Origin: Clostridia bacterium
GTDB taxonomy: Bacteria > Bacillota > Clostridia > UBA1381
Direction: 5' to 3'
Length of the DNA: 49,263 nt
NCBI GenBank assembly: GCA_026418715.1
Contig: JAOAAV010000035.1
Span: forward strand, 1 to 49,263
Both the position numbers and the translations under genes were made by a program. Numbering within the stretch: position 1 is the first letter of the stretch; every line of letters begins with the position of its first letter. Under the pieces are notes generated by a model, which saw nothing but the letters and a program-made list of their open reading frames with translations, did not search any database and had not been told where the DNA came from. Shown in pieces: positions 26,792-35,749 of the stretch.

Positions 26792-27019
26792 TCATTTATG
26801 AGAAAATTCAATGTTTTTGCTCGGTATTATGGTCGAAATTGCGTGCTTATAAAGCAGTTGCTGACGGGATTCGACATCAATTAAAACGGTAAACCCGTCA
26901 AAAGCTTTTACAATGCCTTTAAATTGAAAGCCGTTCATCAAAAAAATTGTAACCGGAATTTTATCCTGTCTCACGATGTTCAAAAATGCATCCTGCAAAT
27001 TTTTTGCCGAATTGTCCAT
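26792..27019 (-). CDS. hfq: RNA chaperone Hfq
   Basis: 75 residues, a complete Sm-fold Hfq. It starts [20 protein letters not shown], has the Sm1 core [19 protein letters not shown], and the Sm2 motif [11 protein letters not shown] that forms the RNA-binding rim pocket. Only a very short C-terminal tail is present, as in other Firmicutes. It acts as a hexamer pairing small RNAs with mRNAs; in Gram-positive bacteria the need for Hfq varies. AAGGAGAG precedes ATG 27019. It follows miaA by about 40 nt, matching the widespread miaA-hfq order. Confidence 0.96.
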   Translation of the reverse strand: MDNSAKNLQDAFLNIVRQDKIPVTIFLMNGFQFKGIVKAFDGFTVLIDVESRQQLLYKHAISTIIPSKNIEFSHK

Positions 27020-27060
27020 ATTTGTACTCTCCTTATCATATTGATTTATTATTGTATTTT

Positions 27061-27999
27061 TTATAAATCATATACCAGTTCTTTGCGGACAATTTCTTCC
27101 GCTTCGTCAAAAATGCACGATGAGTATTTCAGCCAATGGATGCGGTTATCGCGTTTGAACCATGTCAATTGTCTTTTTGCATATCGTCTGGAATTTCTTT
27201 TGATAAGGGAAATGGTTTCTTCTTTTGTGGCAAGTCCTTTATAATAATCGATAACTTCCTTGTAGCCGATGCCTTGCATTGAGGTGTTTTTTTTGGAATA
27301 GCCCATGTCCATAAGAGATTTAACTTCTCCAAACAGGCCGTTTTCCACCATTTTATCGACTCGCTTGTCAATTTTGTCATACAACACTTCCCTATCCCAG
27401 TGTATGGCAAGCATAACCGGATTGTATCTGCTTGAGGCAAGTTTTGTGTTTTCCTGATGAATTGAGATGGGAATTCCTGTCATGCGGTAAAACTCAATTG
27501 CTCGTATAATGCGTTTTCGATTGTTCGGATGAATTCTTTGCGCCGAAACAGGGTCAAACTCACTAAGCATATTCACAAGATATTCTATGCCTTTTTCATT
27601 GGCAATACTTTCAAGTTCCTGACGAATTAAAAAGTCCGTATCGGTTTGGACAAAGTTTATGTCCTCAGTGACGGACTGTATATAAAGTCCCGTGCCGCCC
27701 GCAAGAATGGGGAGTTTTCCCTTATCTGAAATTCTTTTTATATACATATGTGCAAGAGCTGTAAATTGAGCGACACTAAAATTCGTTCCCGGGTCAATTT
27801 CACCGATAAGATAGTGGCATATTCCGCACATTTCTTCTTTGGACGGCTTTGCGGTGCCTATATCCATATATTTATAAAGCTGCATACTATCTGCCGATAC
27901 AATTTCACCGTCAAGCCGCTTTGCAAGTTCAATGGAAAGTTCTGTTTTGCCCGATGCCGTAGGACCTGCCACTACGACTAAAGGTATTTTTACGTTCAT
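27061..27999 (-). CDS. miaA: tRNA dimethylallyltransferase MiaA
   Basis: A 312-residue enzyme that transfers a dimethylallyl group to A37 of tRNAs reading UNN codons. It has the P-loop GPTASGKT at residues 12-19, the [18 protein letters not shown] segment, [11 protein letters not shown], the [12 protein letters not shown] helix and the C-terminal [16 protein letters not shown] 27999 shares its A with the mutL stop codon (TGATG), so translation is coupled. Its product is the substrate of MiaB, encoded upstream in the same strand run. Confidence 0.96.
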   Translation of the reverse strand: MNVKIPLVVVAGPTASGKTELSIELAKRLDGEIVSADSMQLYKYMDIGTAKPSKEEMCGICHYLIGEIDPGTNFSVAQFTALAHMYIKRISDKGKLPILAGGTGLYIQSVTEDINFVQTDTDFLIRQELESIANEKGIEYLVNMLSEFDPVSAQRIHPNNRKRIIRAIEFYRMTGIPISIHQENTKLASSRYNPVMLAIHWDREVLYDKIDKRVDKMVENGLFGEVKSLMDMGYSKKNTSMQGIGYKEVIDYYKGLATKEETISLIKRNSRRYAKRQLTWFKRDNRIHWLKYSSCIFDEAEEIVRKELVYDL

Positions 28000-29861
28000 C
28001 ACACAATCCTTTTAAATTCCTTTTCTATTTGATTTTTTGACATAGATACAATAATAGGCCGTCCGTGAGGACACGTATTAATATTATCCAGTGAAAATAT
28101 TTCATTCAAAAGAGCTTCAATTTCGCTAAAATGCATAAATCGATTAGCCTTAACAGCGGATTTGCAGGCAATCGTATATAAAGCCCTTTCTTCCTTTACG
28201 GACATTATTTCCCGTTTTGATTGGGCAAGCTGTGAGATTAGTTCAACCATTAATTCACTTATATCATGCTCGTCTATGCTTGACGGAGTCGTACGAACTA
28301 TAATAGAATTATCCCCAAATTCTTCAGTTTCAAACCCCATCGAATAGAAAAAATCCTTGTTTTCACAAAAAGTACAAAATTCAACGGAAGAAAGATTGAC
28401 AACGGCGGGAAATAGCAAAGTTTGAGGCGTCATATTCCCATTTGCCAGAAGCTTTTTCAACTGTTCGTATTTTAGTCTTTCATGCGCTGCGTGCTGGTCT
28501 ATCAAAAGCATCTCCTGACCACGCTCAACGATAATATATGAGTTGAATATTTGACCTATTATTTTATATTCTTGTGCAGCAGTGTAAGGCGGCTTGATAT
28601 ATTCCGCTCTCTCCTGCTGTGCCTTCAATGAAACAGGAGTTTTAAAAGAAACATCTTCTGCAGTCAAATTTTCTCTTTCATTTTCTTCATATGATTTTGG
28701 AGTGGGGTCAATTAAATCCGACAAGTTCCACAATTCATTTTCTGTTTTTTCTTTAGGAGTTTTATCGGTTGAAAACGGCAGCACATTTTTTATGCCGACG
28801 GATGGAGCAAAGATTTCAGTTTTCGGTATCTGGGAAACAGGCTTTGAATTTGGCGCAATTTCAGGTATGCTTGGGATTGAATAAAGCGCATTTTTAACTC
28901 CAAAATATACCGCTTCATATATGCTTTTTTCATCGGCAAACTTAACCTCAAGTTTAGTAGGATGGACGTTGATGTCAATGAGTGCGGGATTAATTTCCAA
29001 ATTCAAAATTGCCGCAGGAAATTTGCCCGACATGATTTGGTTTTTATATGCCTCCTCAACCGCACGAATTATTAGAGGACTTTTTATATATCTTTTGTTG
29101 ATGAAAAAGTTTTGAAAATTGCGATTTGGACGGCTTATCTCGCTTTTCCCAATTACTCCGGCAATGCGCAGTCCCTCGTTTTGGTAATCTACTGAAATAA
29201 CTGATTTTGCAAAGTCTTTGCCGTAAACGGTATATATGCAATCTGTCAATTTATTGTTTCCGGAAGAGAACAGTACCTCTTTTCCTCCGTTTATAAACCT
29301 AAACGATATATTAGGATGCGCAAGTATGAATTTTGACATGATATCGGAAATATAACCCGCTTCCGTACTGTTTTTTTTAAGGAACTTCATGCGTGCGGGA
29401 GTATTGTAAAATAAATTCTTCACTACAATAGTCGTTCCGTTTGGGGTGCCTGCGGACTGCAAGGATAAAATATTGCCGCCCTCTGCGTATAAATGGATGC
29501 CCTCTTTGTCATCTGCTGTTTTGGTAAACAAATCAATTTTTGATACCGCCAAAATGCTAGACAGTGCCTCCCCGCGAAAACCGAGGGTATATATCGCGTC
29601 AAGATCTTCCTGTGTGCGAAGTTTGCTTGTTGCATGACGCAAAAATGCAGTTCTCGCATCCTCTTCAGACATACCCGATCCGTTGTCTGCGACACGCATA
29701 TAGGAAATCCCTCCGTCCTTTATTTCGACAGTAATAACAGTTGCTCCCGCATCAATACTGTTTTCAACGAGTTCCTTGACTACGGATGCGGGACGCTCAA
29801 CAACCTCTCCCGCTGCGATTTTATCGGAAAGCTCTTGACTGAGCACATGAATAACGCCCAT
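27999..29861 (-). CDS. mutL: DNA mismatch repair protein MutL
   Basis: 620 residues. The N-terminal GHKL ATPase has ELVENSIDAGAT, DNGSGM and GFRGEALSS. A Pro/Glu-rich linker of low conservation covers about residues 330-430. The C-terminal dimerisation domain carries DQHAAHERLKYE, the D-Q-H-A-x2-E-x4-E metal motif of MutL proteins that nick DNA, and CPHGRPIIV. So this is an endonuclease-active MutL, as expected in bacteria without MutH. It lies 54 nt after mutS. Confidence 0.96.
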   Translation of the reverse strand: MGVIHVLSQELSDKIAAGEVVERPASVVKELVENSIDAGATVITVEIKDGGISYMRVADNGSGMSEEDARTAFLRHATSKLRTQEDLDAIYTLGFRGEALSSILAVSKIDLFTKTADDKEGIHLYAEGGNILSLQSAGTPNGTTIVVKNLFYNTPARMKFLKKNSTEAGYISDIMSKFILAHPNISFRFINGGKEVLFSSGNNKLTDCIYTVYGKDFAKSVISVDYQNEGLRIAGVIGKSEISRPNRNFQNFFINKRYIKSPLIIRAVEEAYKNQIMSGKFPAAILNLEINPALIDINVHPTKLEVKFADEKSIYEAVYFGVKNALYSIPSIPEIAPNSKPVSQIPKTEIFAPSVGIKNVLPFSTDKTPKEKTENELWNLSDLIDPTPKSYEENERENLTAEDVSFKTPVSLKAQQERAEYIKPPYTAAQEYKIIGQIFNSYIIVERGQEMLLIDQHAAHERLKYEQLKKLLANGNMTPQTLLFPAVVNLSSVEFCTFCENKDFFYSMGFETEEFGDNSIIVRTTPSSIDEHDISELMVELISQLAQSKREIMSVKEERALYTIACKSAVKANRFMHFSEIEALLNEIFSLDNINTCPHGRPIIVSMSKNQIEKEFKRIV

Positions 29862-29915
29862 TTATACCATTCCTTCCATAAACGATGCATGAAAAACTTG
29901 TGCTGAAGCAATATA

Positions 29916-32519
29916 TCAAATTTGTTTTGCTTTGTTTGACAATTCGTAAAGCTTATTAAGCGCCTCAATCGGCGTAAATGTAGATACGTCCATTTTTTTC
30001 AGTTCGTTTGCAATATCTTGAGATAACGCATCACTAAAACCAAGTTGCATTGAAGGTTCTGGTTCGGCGTTATTTTTATAAATTGTATGTATTTCATCAT
30101 TTTCAATTTTCTTTAAAATGCGTTTTGCGCGGGAAATCACCTCATTCGGAATTCCTGCCAGAGCGGCAACCTCAATTCCATAGCTGCCGTCAGTTTCGCC
30201 GCGGACCACTTTTCTTAAAAAAGTAATTTCATCTCCACGTTTTTTCACTACAACGTGATAATTTAAAACTCCTTCAAGTTCAGATTCAAGCTGTGTCATC
30301 TCATGATAGTGGGTGGCAAACAGGGTTTTAGCGCCAATTTTCTTTTTGTCATGGATATATTCGGCGACGGCCCACGCGATAGATAATCCGTCAAAGGTGC
30401 TTGTACCTCTGCCGATTTCGTCTAAAATAATCAAAGAATTTTTTGTCGCATTGGCTAAAATGTTTGCTGTTTCGGACATTTCAAGCATAAAAGTGCTTTG
30501 CCCTGAAGAAATATCGTCGGATGCTCCGACACGCGTAAAAATTTTATCCACTGCTCCGATTTTTGCATATGATGCAGGGACAAAGCTGCCTATCTGAGCC
30601 ATCAGAACAATCAACGCAACTTGACGCATATATGTAGACTTTCCAGCCATATTTGGACCGGTTATAATTGCAAGGCGTGAATTGTCAGTGTTTAAATCCG
30701 TATCATTGGGGACGAACAACTCGTTTTTAAGCATTTTTTCCACAACAGGATGTCTGCCGTCTTTAATTTGAAGTACGCCTGAGGTCTCAATTTCGGGCAT
30801 AACATAGTTGTATTTGTGAGCCACCTCCGCCAAGGAGCAAATAGCATCGGTCGCAGCAATAATGCTGCAAACCGTCTTAAAACGTTCGGATTTTTTTGCA
30901 AGGTTTTGAATAACACCTTCAAAAACGTGTGTTTCAAGATTTACAATTTTTTCAGAAGCGCCCATGACAAGATTTTCAATCTCTTTAAGCTTGGGAGTAA
31001 TAAACCGCTCGCAATTGGCAAGTGTTTGCTTTCTGACATAGGTAGGCGGCACATCTTTTAGATTTGATTTTGTAACTTCGATGTAATAGCCAAAAACCTT
31101 GTTAAAGCCGATTTTTAAGTTTTTTATGCCTGTCGCTTCACGCTCTGTATTTTCCAATTGAGCAATCCATTTTTTGCCTTCTGTCATGGCATTTCGCAAT
31201 ATGTCTATATCCTCGTTGTAGCCTGTTTTTATAACACCGCCATCTTTTAAAAGGGCAGGCGGGTCATCGCATATGGCATTTTCAATAAGATCTCTGGCAT
31301 CTTCCATAACATCCAATCTCTCAGCAAGAGAGGAGAGCATGGGAGATTTGCACTGTTTGAGCCGACACTCAAGCTCGGGCAGCTTTATAAGCGACATTTT
31401 AAGAGAAATTAAATCTCTGGGTGTGGCGCTGTTTAATGATATTCGGCTTGCAATACGGGAAATATCGTAAATGCCCGACAAAATAGTGCAAATGTCATCG
31501 CGCAGAATAATATTGTCAACAAGCTCACGTACCGAATACAGGCGCTTGTTGATATGAAGTGGATTGACAAGTGGCTTTTCAAGCCATTGCCGAAGACACC
31601 TTGCACCCATGGAGGTTTTTGTGCGGTCTAGTACCCATAAAAGCGTACCGCGTTTGCTGCGCTCGCGCATGGATTCAGTTATTTCAAGGTTTCGTCGTGT
31701 TGCAATATCAATATCCATATATTGCTTTATTTCATAAACGTTTACCGTATCTATGTAAGCAAGGGTACTTTTTTGCGTATGTTCAAAATATTTGAGCATT
31801 GCCCCTATCGCACACACACAAAATTCCCTGTTTTTTAAATTCAATTCAGACAAACCCTTTTTCTTGAAATGAGAAAGAATTGCCGATTGCGAGTTATTCC
31901 ATTCAAATTCTGCATCCTCATGCATATGCATGGCGCAGGAGAACCTATTTTGCAAGGCGGTGCCCAAGGCGGCCATGGCGGCGCCATTTAAAATAATCTC
32001 AGCCGGGGAATATCGTGCCAGCTCGTTAAAAACGGAAGTTCTGTCAGAAGGAACAATTTGTGTCGAATAAAGCTCGCCGGTCGAAATATCTGAAAAAGAA
32101 AGACCTGTTCCGTTCTCATGCCAGTAGACTGACGCCAAATAGTTATTGGATTTTTCGTCAAGCATATCAGAATCTATGATTGTACCAGGGGTTATGACAC
32201 GGGTAACCTCACGGCAGACCAGTCCTTTTGCTGTTTTGGGGTCTTCGACTTGCTCGCAAATCGCGACGTTGTAGCCCTTGTTAATTAATTTTGCAATGTA
32301 AACCTGAGCACTGTGGTACGGAACTCCGCACATGGGTGCACGCTCTTTCAGACCGCAATCTTTTCCGGTTAAGGTTATTTCAAGCTCTCTTGACGCCGTT
32401 AAGGCATCATCAAAAAACATTTCGTAAAAATCACCCAGTCTGTAAAAAAGAATACAATCCTGATATTTTTCTTTTGTTTTAAGGTACTGCTTCATCATGG
32501 GCGTAATCGTTTCGTTCAT
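29916..32519 (-). CDS. mutS: DNA mismatch recognition protein MutS
   Basis: 867 residues, normal for MutS1. The N-terminal mismatch-binding domain shows YRLGDFYEMFFDDA with the Phe-x-Glu wedge. The connector, core and clamp follow. The ABC ATPase has Walker A GPNMAGKST (from Gly621), the signature region around DDISSGQSTFMLEM, Walker B SLIILDEIGRGTSTFDG and ATHYHEMT. TTAAGGAG precedes ATG 32519. It recognises mispairs and recruits MutL encoded next. Confidence 0.97.
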   Translation of the reverse strand: MNETITPMMKQYLKTKEKYQDCILFYRLGDFYEMFFDDALTASRELEITLTGKDCGLKERAPMCGVPYHSAQVYIAKLINKGYNVAICEQVEDPKTAKGLVCREVTRVITPGTIIDSDMLDEKSNNYLASVYWHENGTGLSFSDISTGELYSTQIVPSDRTSVFNELARYSPAEIILNGAAMAALGTALQNRFSCAMHMHEDAEFEWNNSQSAILSHFKKKGLSELNLKNREFCVCAIGAMLKYFEHTQKSTLAYIDTVNVYEIKQYMDIDIATRRNLEITESMRERSKRGTLLWVLDRTKTSMGARCLRQWLEKPLVNPLHINKRLYSVRELVDNIILRDDICTILSGIYDISRIASRISLNSATPRDLISLKMSLIKLPELECRLKQCKSPMLSSLAERLDVMEDARDLIENAICDDPPALLKDGGVIKTGYNEDIDILRNAMTEGKKWIAQLENTEREATGIKNLKIGFNKVFGYYIEVTKSNLKDVPPTYVRKQTLANCERFITPKLKEIENLVMGASEKIVNLETHVFEGVIQNLAKKSERFKTVCSIIAATDAICSLAEVAHKYNYVMPEIETSGVLQIKDGRHPVVEKMLKNELFVPNDTDLNTDNSRLAIITGPNMAGKSTYMRQVALIVLMAQIGSFVPASYAKIGAVDKIFTRVGASDDISSGQSTFMLEMSETANILANATKNSLIILDEIGRGTSTFDGLSIAWAVAEYIHDKKKIGAKTLFATHYHEMTQLESELEGVLNYHVVVKKRGDEITFLRKVVRGETDGSYGIEVAALAGIPNEVISRAKRILKKIENDEIHTIYKNNAEPEPSMQLGFSDALSQDIANELKKMDVSTFTPIEALNKLYELSNKAKQI

Positions 32520-32549
32520 AACAAAACTCCTTAATGCTTTTTCCGCTGA

Positions 32550-32924
32550 TTAATGGCATCCTCCGCAGCTGCCGCAGTCGTGTCCGCAGCTTGAATCATG
32601 ACCTGTTATATAAAAATTTAAAACATCATTTATTTTTTGCACCATGGCATCAAATTCTCTTTTTGCGGCAATATAAGCGGAGATTACTTCATTTTTTGAC
32701 AACTCGTCAAAATCGTTCTGTGCTTTTTTCATGGCTTCTTCTTTTGAGATTTTACCGTTTTGCATATCTCTTGAGATGTTTATGCGTTTTAGATTATACT
32801 CTTTGAGCAAATTCTGAGCCGTCTCATCATTGTTTTGTATGTCCTCGGCCGCTTTCAACCTTGCCATTTCATTTGAGCTTCTAATCATTTCGCCTAATTC
32901 TTTTGTCTTTTCAATGATATCCAT
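32550..32924 (-). CDS. ricA: YlbF/YmcA-family protein (RicA-like) with cysteine-rich tail
   Basis: 124 residues, mostly helical, of the YlbF/YmcA family. The start ATG 32924 follows AAAGAGG at 6 nt; it lies just beyond the miaB stop. In B. subtilis ymcA (ricA) lies between miaB and the cotE-mutS-mutL genes, so synteny points to RicA. With RicF and RicT it forms the Y-complex, an Fe-S protein complex that tunes RNase Y processing. The C-terminus SSCGHDCGSCGGCH gives four cysteines (plus histidines) for a metal or Fe-S site, richer than the single C-terminal Cys of B. subtilis RicA. Family assignment is good; RicA versus RicF is less certain. Confidence 0.8.
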   Translation of the reverse strand: MDIIEKTKELGEMIRSSNEMARLKAAEDIQNNDETAQNLLKEYNLKRINISRDMQNGKISKEEAMKKAQNDFDELSKNEVISAYIAAKREFDAMVQKINDVLNFYITGHDSSCGHDCGSCGGCH

Positions 32925-32943
32925 TTCAAACCTCTTTTCCATA

Positions 32944-34368
32944 TTATACAAGCTCGCCATTCAGCGACCATGTGTGTGCATCGGTTATTCTCACTTTTAC
33001 ATATTTTCCTGCAAGAGACAAATCTCCCTTAAAATTTACGATTTTAGCCGAATCCGTACGCCCGCTGAGGGTGTCTTTATCGTTTTTGCTCACACCATCA
33101 ACCAGCACTTCTGCGATTTTACCAACATATTCATCGTTTTTTTTCTTTGATATTGCATTTTGCACATCCAAAAGACGATTGAAATTTCTTTGTATTTCTT
33201 TTTCGGATAGAACAAAGTCAAGCTTTGCGGCAGGGGTTCCGGTACGTCGTGAATAAATAAAGGAAAATATGCTGTCAAATTCCACCGCTTTCACAACATC
33301 AATAGTATCCTCAAAATCTTCGTTTGTTTCAGTGGGATAGCCTACGATAATGTCGGTGGAGAGTGAAATGTCGGGGATTGCCTTTTTAACTTTTGCAATC
33401 TTTTGAAGGTACTCTTCTTTTGTATAGTTTCTGTTCATGTCCTTCAAGACCTTATTGCTTCCCGCTTGAAATGGCAAATGGAGCTGACGGCATATCTTGC
33501 TGCAGCTTGCCATTGTTTCTATCAGCTTATCTCCGAAGTCTTTCGGATGAGATGTCATAAATCGAATTCTTTTTATTCCTTCGATTTGATCAACCATTTT
33601 AAGCAAATCTGAAAAATCAATGTCAAGGTGGAGGTCTTTTCCATAGGAATTAACATTTTGACCCAATAAAGTTACTTCAGTGCATCCGTTTTTTACAAGA
33701 TCATTAATTTCACAGATAATGTCCTCAGGCATCCGGCTGCGTTCTCGCCCTCGCACATAAGGGACTATGCAGTAGGAACAAAAATTGTTGCATCCATACA
33801 TAATGGATACCCATGCTTTGCTTGTATTTTCCCTTTTTACGGGAAGGTTTTCTGCAATGGTTCCGTCGCTTACATCAATATCAATCATTCTTTTTTTATC
33901 TGTAATTGCCGAATATAGAATTTCGGGCAGCTTGTACAGGGCATGTGTGCCAAAAATCATGTCCACGTGGGAGTAGGTTTTGCTTATTTTTTCAGCAATA
34001 TGTTCCTGCTGTGCCATACATCCGCATAGTCCTATGAGCATATCAGGTTTTTTTTCTTTAATGTGCTTGAGTATGCCAAGCCTGCCGAATACTTTCATTT
34101 CAGCATTTTCACGTACTGCACAGGTATTGTAAATCACCAAATCGGCGATGTTTTCATCGTCGGTAAATTTATAGCCCGCTTCTTCGAGCATACCCCGAAT
34201 TTTTTCGGTGTCGTTCTCGTTTTGCTGGCATCCGTATGTTCGGGTGCAAGCCGTGCGGCGCCTTTCGTTTTGCAGATAAAATTGAGTGTTTATGGCGGAT
34301 ATTCTATTTAAAAAGTCCTTTTGTCTTTGTATTTCTTCAATTGGAACGTGAACATCCTTTTTCTTCAT
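32944..34368 (-). CDS. miaB: tRNA-2-methylthio-N6-dimethylallyladenosine synthase MiaB
   Basis: About 474 residues. The N-terminal UPF0004 domain supplies cysteines for one [4Fe-4S] cluster (TYGCQQNENDTEK, YNTCAVRE, GLCGCMAQQ). The radical SAM core has CNNFCSYC followed by IVPYVRGRERSR, and a TRAM domain closes the protein. It methylthiolates the MiaA-modified A37 of tRNA. Start ATG 34368 is preferred: AAAGGGGG is 7 nt upstream of it but only 1 nt from ATG 34374. It is the first gene after the strong promoter at 34631, with a leader of about 255 nt. Confidence 0.96.
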   Translation of the reverse strand: MKKKDVHVPIEEIQRQKDFLNRISAINTQFYLQNERRRTACTRTYGCQQNENDTEKIRGMLEEAGYKFTDDENIADLVIYNTCAVRENAEMKVFGRLGILKHIKEKKPDMLIGLCGCMAQQEHIAEKISKTYSHVDMIFGTHALYKLPEILYSAITDKKRMIDIDVSDGTIAENLPVKRENTSKAWVSIMYGCNNFCSYCIVPYVRGRERSRMPEDIICEINDLVKNGCTEVTLLGQNVNSYGKDLHLDIDFSDLLKMVDQIEGIKRIRFMTSHPKDFGDKLIETMASCSKICRQLHLPFQAGSNKVLKDMNRNYTKEEYLQKIAKVKKAIPDISLSTDIIVGYPTETNEDFEDTIDVVKAVEFDSIFSFIYSRRTGTPAAKLDFVLSEKEIQRNFNRLLDVQNAISKKKNDEYVGKIAEVLVDGVSKNDKDTLSGRTDSAKIVNFKGDLSLAGKYVKVRITDAHTWSLNGELV

Positions 34369-34630
34369 AATCATTCCCCCTTTGGTCTGCGAAAATAGTA
34401 TCTGCATTGTCAAATTTGCTATACTCTCGTATGACGTCTGCGTCCTATATTCCTATTGGGGAAACATAGTGTCTTTTCAGTGGGTATAGCGGTCAATAAA
34501 AAATTGAGGTATATTTAAAATTAATGTCATATATACAACATAATCGCACTTCAGATGCTCTGATACATTAGTATTGCCTGTTGTGAGAAATCATAGCTCT
34601 TGTTTTATCTATGATAAAAATACCCATTCT

Positions 34631-34659
34631 ATTATAATGCTCTTTGCCAATCATGTCAA
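34631..34659 (-). promoter_or_regulatory. Consensus sigma-A promoter of miaB
   Basis: Minus strand: perfect -35 TTGACA (34654-34659), 17-nt spacer, perfect -10 TATAAT (34631-34636). Start of transcription near 34624, about 255 nt ahead of miaB. Confidence 0.88.
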
Positions 34660-34667
34660 TATTTACA

Positions 34668-34682
34668 CAATCACAGTGATTG
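34668..34682. promoter_or_regulatory. 15-bp palindrome upstream of the miaB -35 element
   Basis: CAATCAC-A-GTGATTG is a perfect palindrome with 7-bp arms, centred about 18 bp upstream of the -35 hexamer (about -50 from the predicted start). The size fits a site for a dimeric regulator. The binding protein is unknown. Confidence 0.45.
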
Positions 34683-34798
34683 GTTGTATTTTAAGCTTTG
34701 CCGGCATAGATACAAACGCTTAATCACACAGTTGCATCGACTATTAATAAAAAGATACATAGCGCATCCGAATCGATGCAGGGCGTGCCGGAATATCT

Positions 34799-35710
34799 TT
34801 AAAATTTGATTTCCTTTGCACTTTCAATATCCCTGCAAATCTGTTTTTTCAGTTCCTCCAGGCTGGAAAACTTAATTTCCCCTCGAATTCTCTTTATAAA
34901 ATCCACTCGAATATTTTTTCCGTATATATTATCTTCAAAATCGATAATATGACTTTCCACTGTAACTTTTTTCCCGCCAAAAGTTGGGTTTTTACCTATG
35001 TTTACAACGCTTTTGCAGCTTTTTCCGCCCACATATGTAACTGCCGCATACACACCCTCAGCAGGGAGAAACAGCCTCGGATTATAGTCAATATTTGCAG
35101 TGGGCAGGCCCATCCTCCGTCCGTTTTGCAGACCTGACGAAACTACGCCACGAATAAAAAAGTTTCTGCCCAAAAATTTTGCCGCATTTTCCACATCTCC
35201 CTCTTCAAGAAGCTGTCTAATTAGTGTACTTGCGACTATTTTACCATCTAAGCAAATCGCATCGGAAACCAACACTTCAAACTTGAGCTTTTTGCCTATC
35301 TCATAAAGCCGATTTGCATCCCCCGACGCCTTATATCCAAATTTGTAATCATATCCCACACTCACAGCACGAATTCTCAAATGCCTGCAAAGAAACTCCA
35401 CAAACTCCTCCGGAGTCTTGCGCATAAATTCTTTATCAAATCTTGCTATATACACAAAATCAACGCCCATCTCCTCCAAAAGCTCCAATTTATATTCATT
35501 TGGAGTAATCAAAGACATTTTTCTATTTTCCGTAACCTCCGTGGAGTGATGATGAAAAAGCAAAACACCGCTTGCCATGCTGTTTTCTCTTGCATAGCTT
35601 ATACCGTTTTGTATTATTTTCATATGCGCAATATGCAGTCCGTCAAAATTCCCGAGCGCAACCACGCTCTCCTTAAAATCAACCTCTTCATTGGAATGAA
35701 AAACCTTCAT
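34799..35710 (-). CDS. ribF: Bifunctional riboflavin kinase / FAD synthetase RibF
   Basis: 303 residues. The N-terminal FAD synthetase (nucleotidyltransferase) has ALGNFDGLHIAH, with the H-x-x-H-type nucleotide motif, then SVGYDYKFGYKASGD and STLIRQLLEEGDV. The C-terminal flavokinase has GRRMGLPTANIDY and VESHIIDFEDNIYGK. It turns riboflavin into FMN and FAD. GAGG lies upstream of ATG 35710. It is the last gene of the rimP operon here; the frequent rpsO-pnp continuation is absent in this window. Confidence 0.95.
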   Translation of the reverse strand: MKVFHSNEEVDFKESVVALGNFDGLHIAHMKIIQNGISYARENSMASGVLLFHHHSTEVTENRKMSLITPNEYKLELLEEMGVDFVYIARFDKEFMRKTPEEFVEFLCRHLRIRAVSVGYDYKFGYKASGDANRLYEIGKKLKFEVLVSDAICLDGKIVASTLIRQLLEEGDVENAAKFLGRNFFIRGVVSSGLQNGRRMGLPTANIDYNPRLFLPAEGVYAAVTYVGGKSCKSVVNIGKNPTFGGKKVTVESHIIDFEDNIYGKNIRVDFIKRIRGEIKFSSLEELKKQICRDIESAKEIKF

Positions 35711-35749
35711 TTGAAACCTCTATCCCTTCATTTTGCCAAAAGATGCTTA

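Larger units (their letters stand above)
34369..34798. other. 430-bp intergenic region between miaB and ribF
   Basis: No plausible gene in either strand. It holds the miaB promoter (34631-34659), a palindrome at 34668-34682, a small hairpin just after the predicted start of transcription (ATCATAG 34590-34596 with CTATGAT 34609-34615), and near 34759-34800 a structured end of the ribF transcript: GCATC/GATGC inside an AAAGATA/TATCTTT pairing. Confidence 0.6.

Noticed and set aside
34369-34798. Possible riboswitch (for example FMN type, next to ribF) or small RNA gene
   Set aside because: The region lies downstream of ribF and upstream of miaB, and no conserved FMN or other riboswitch core was recognised; only simple hairpins are visible.
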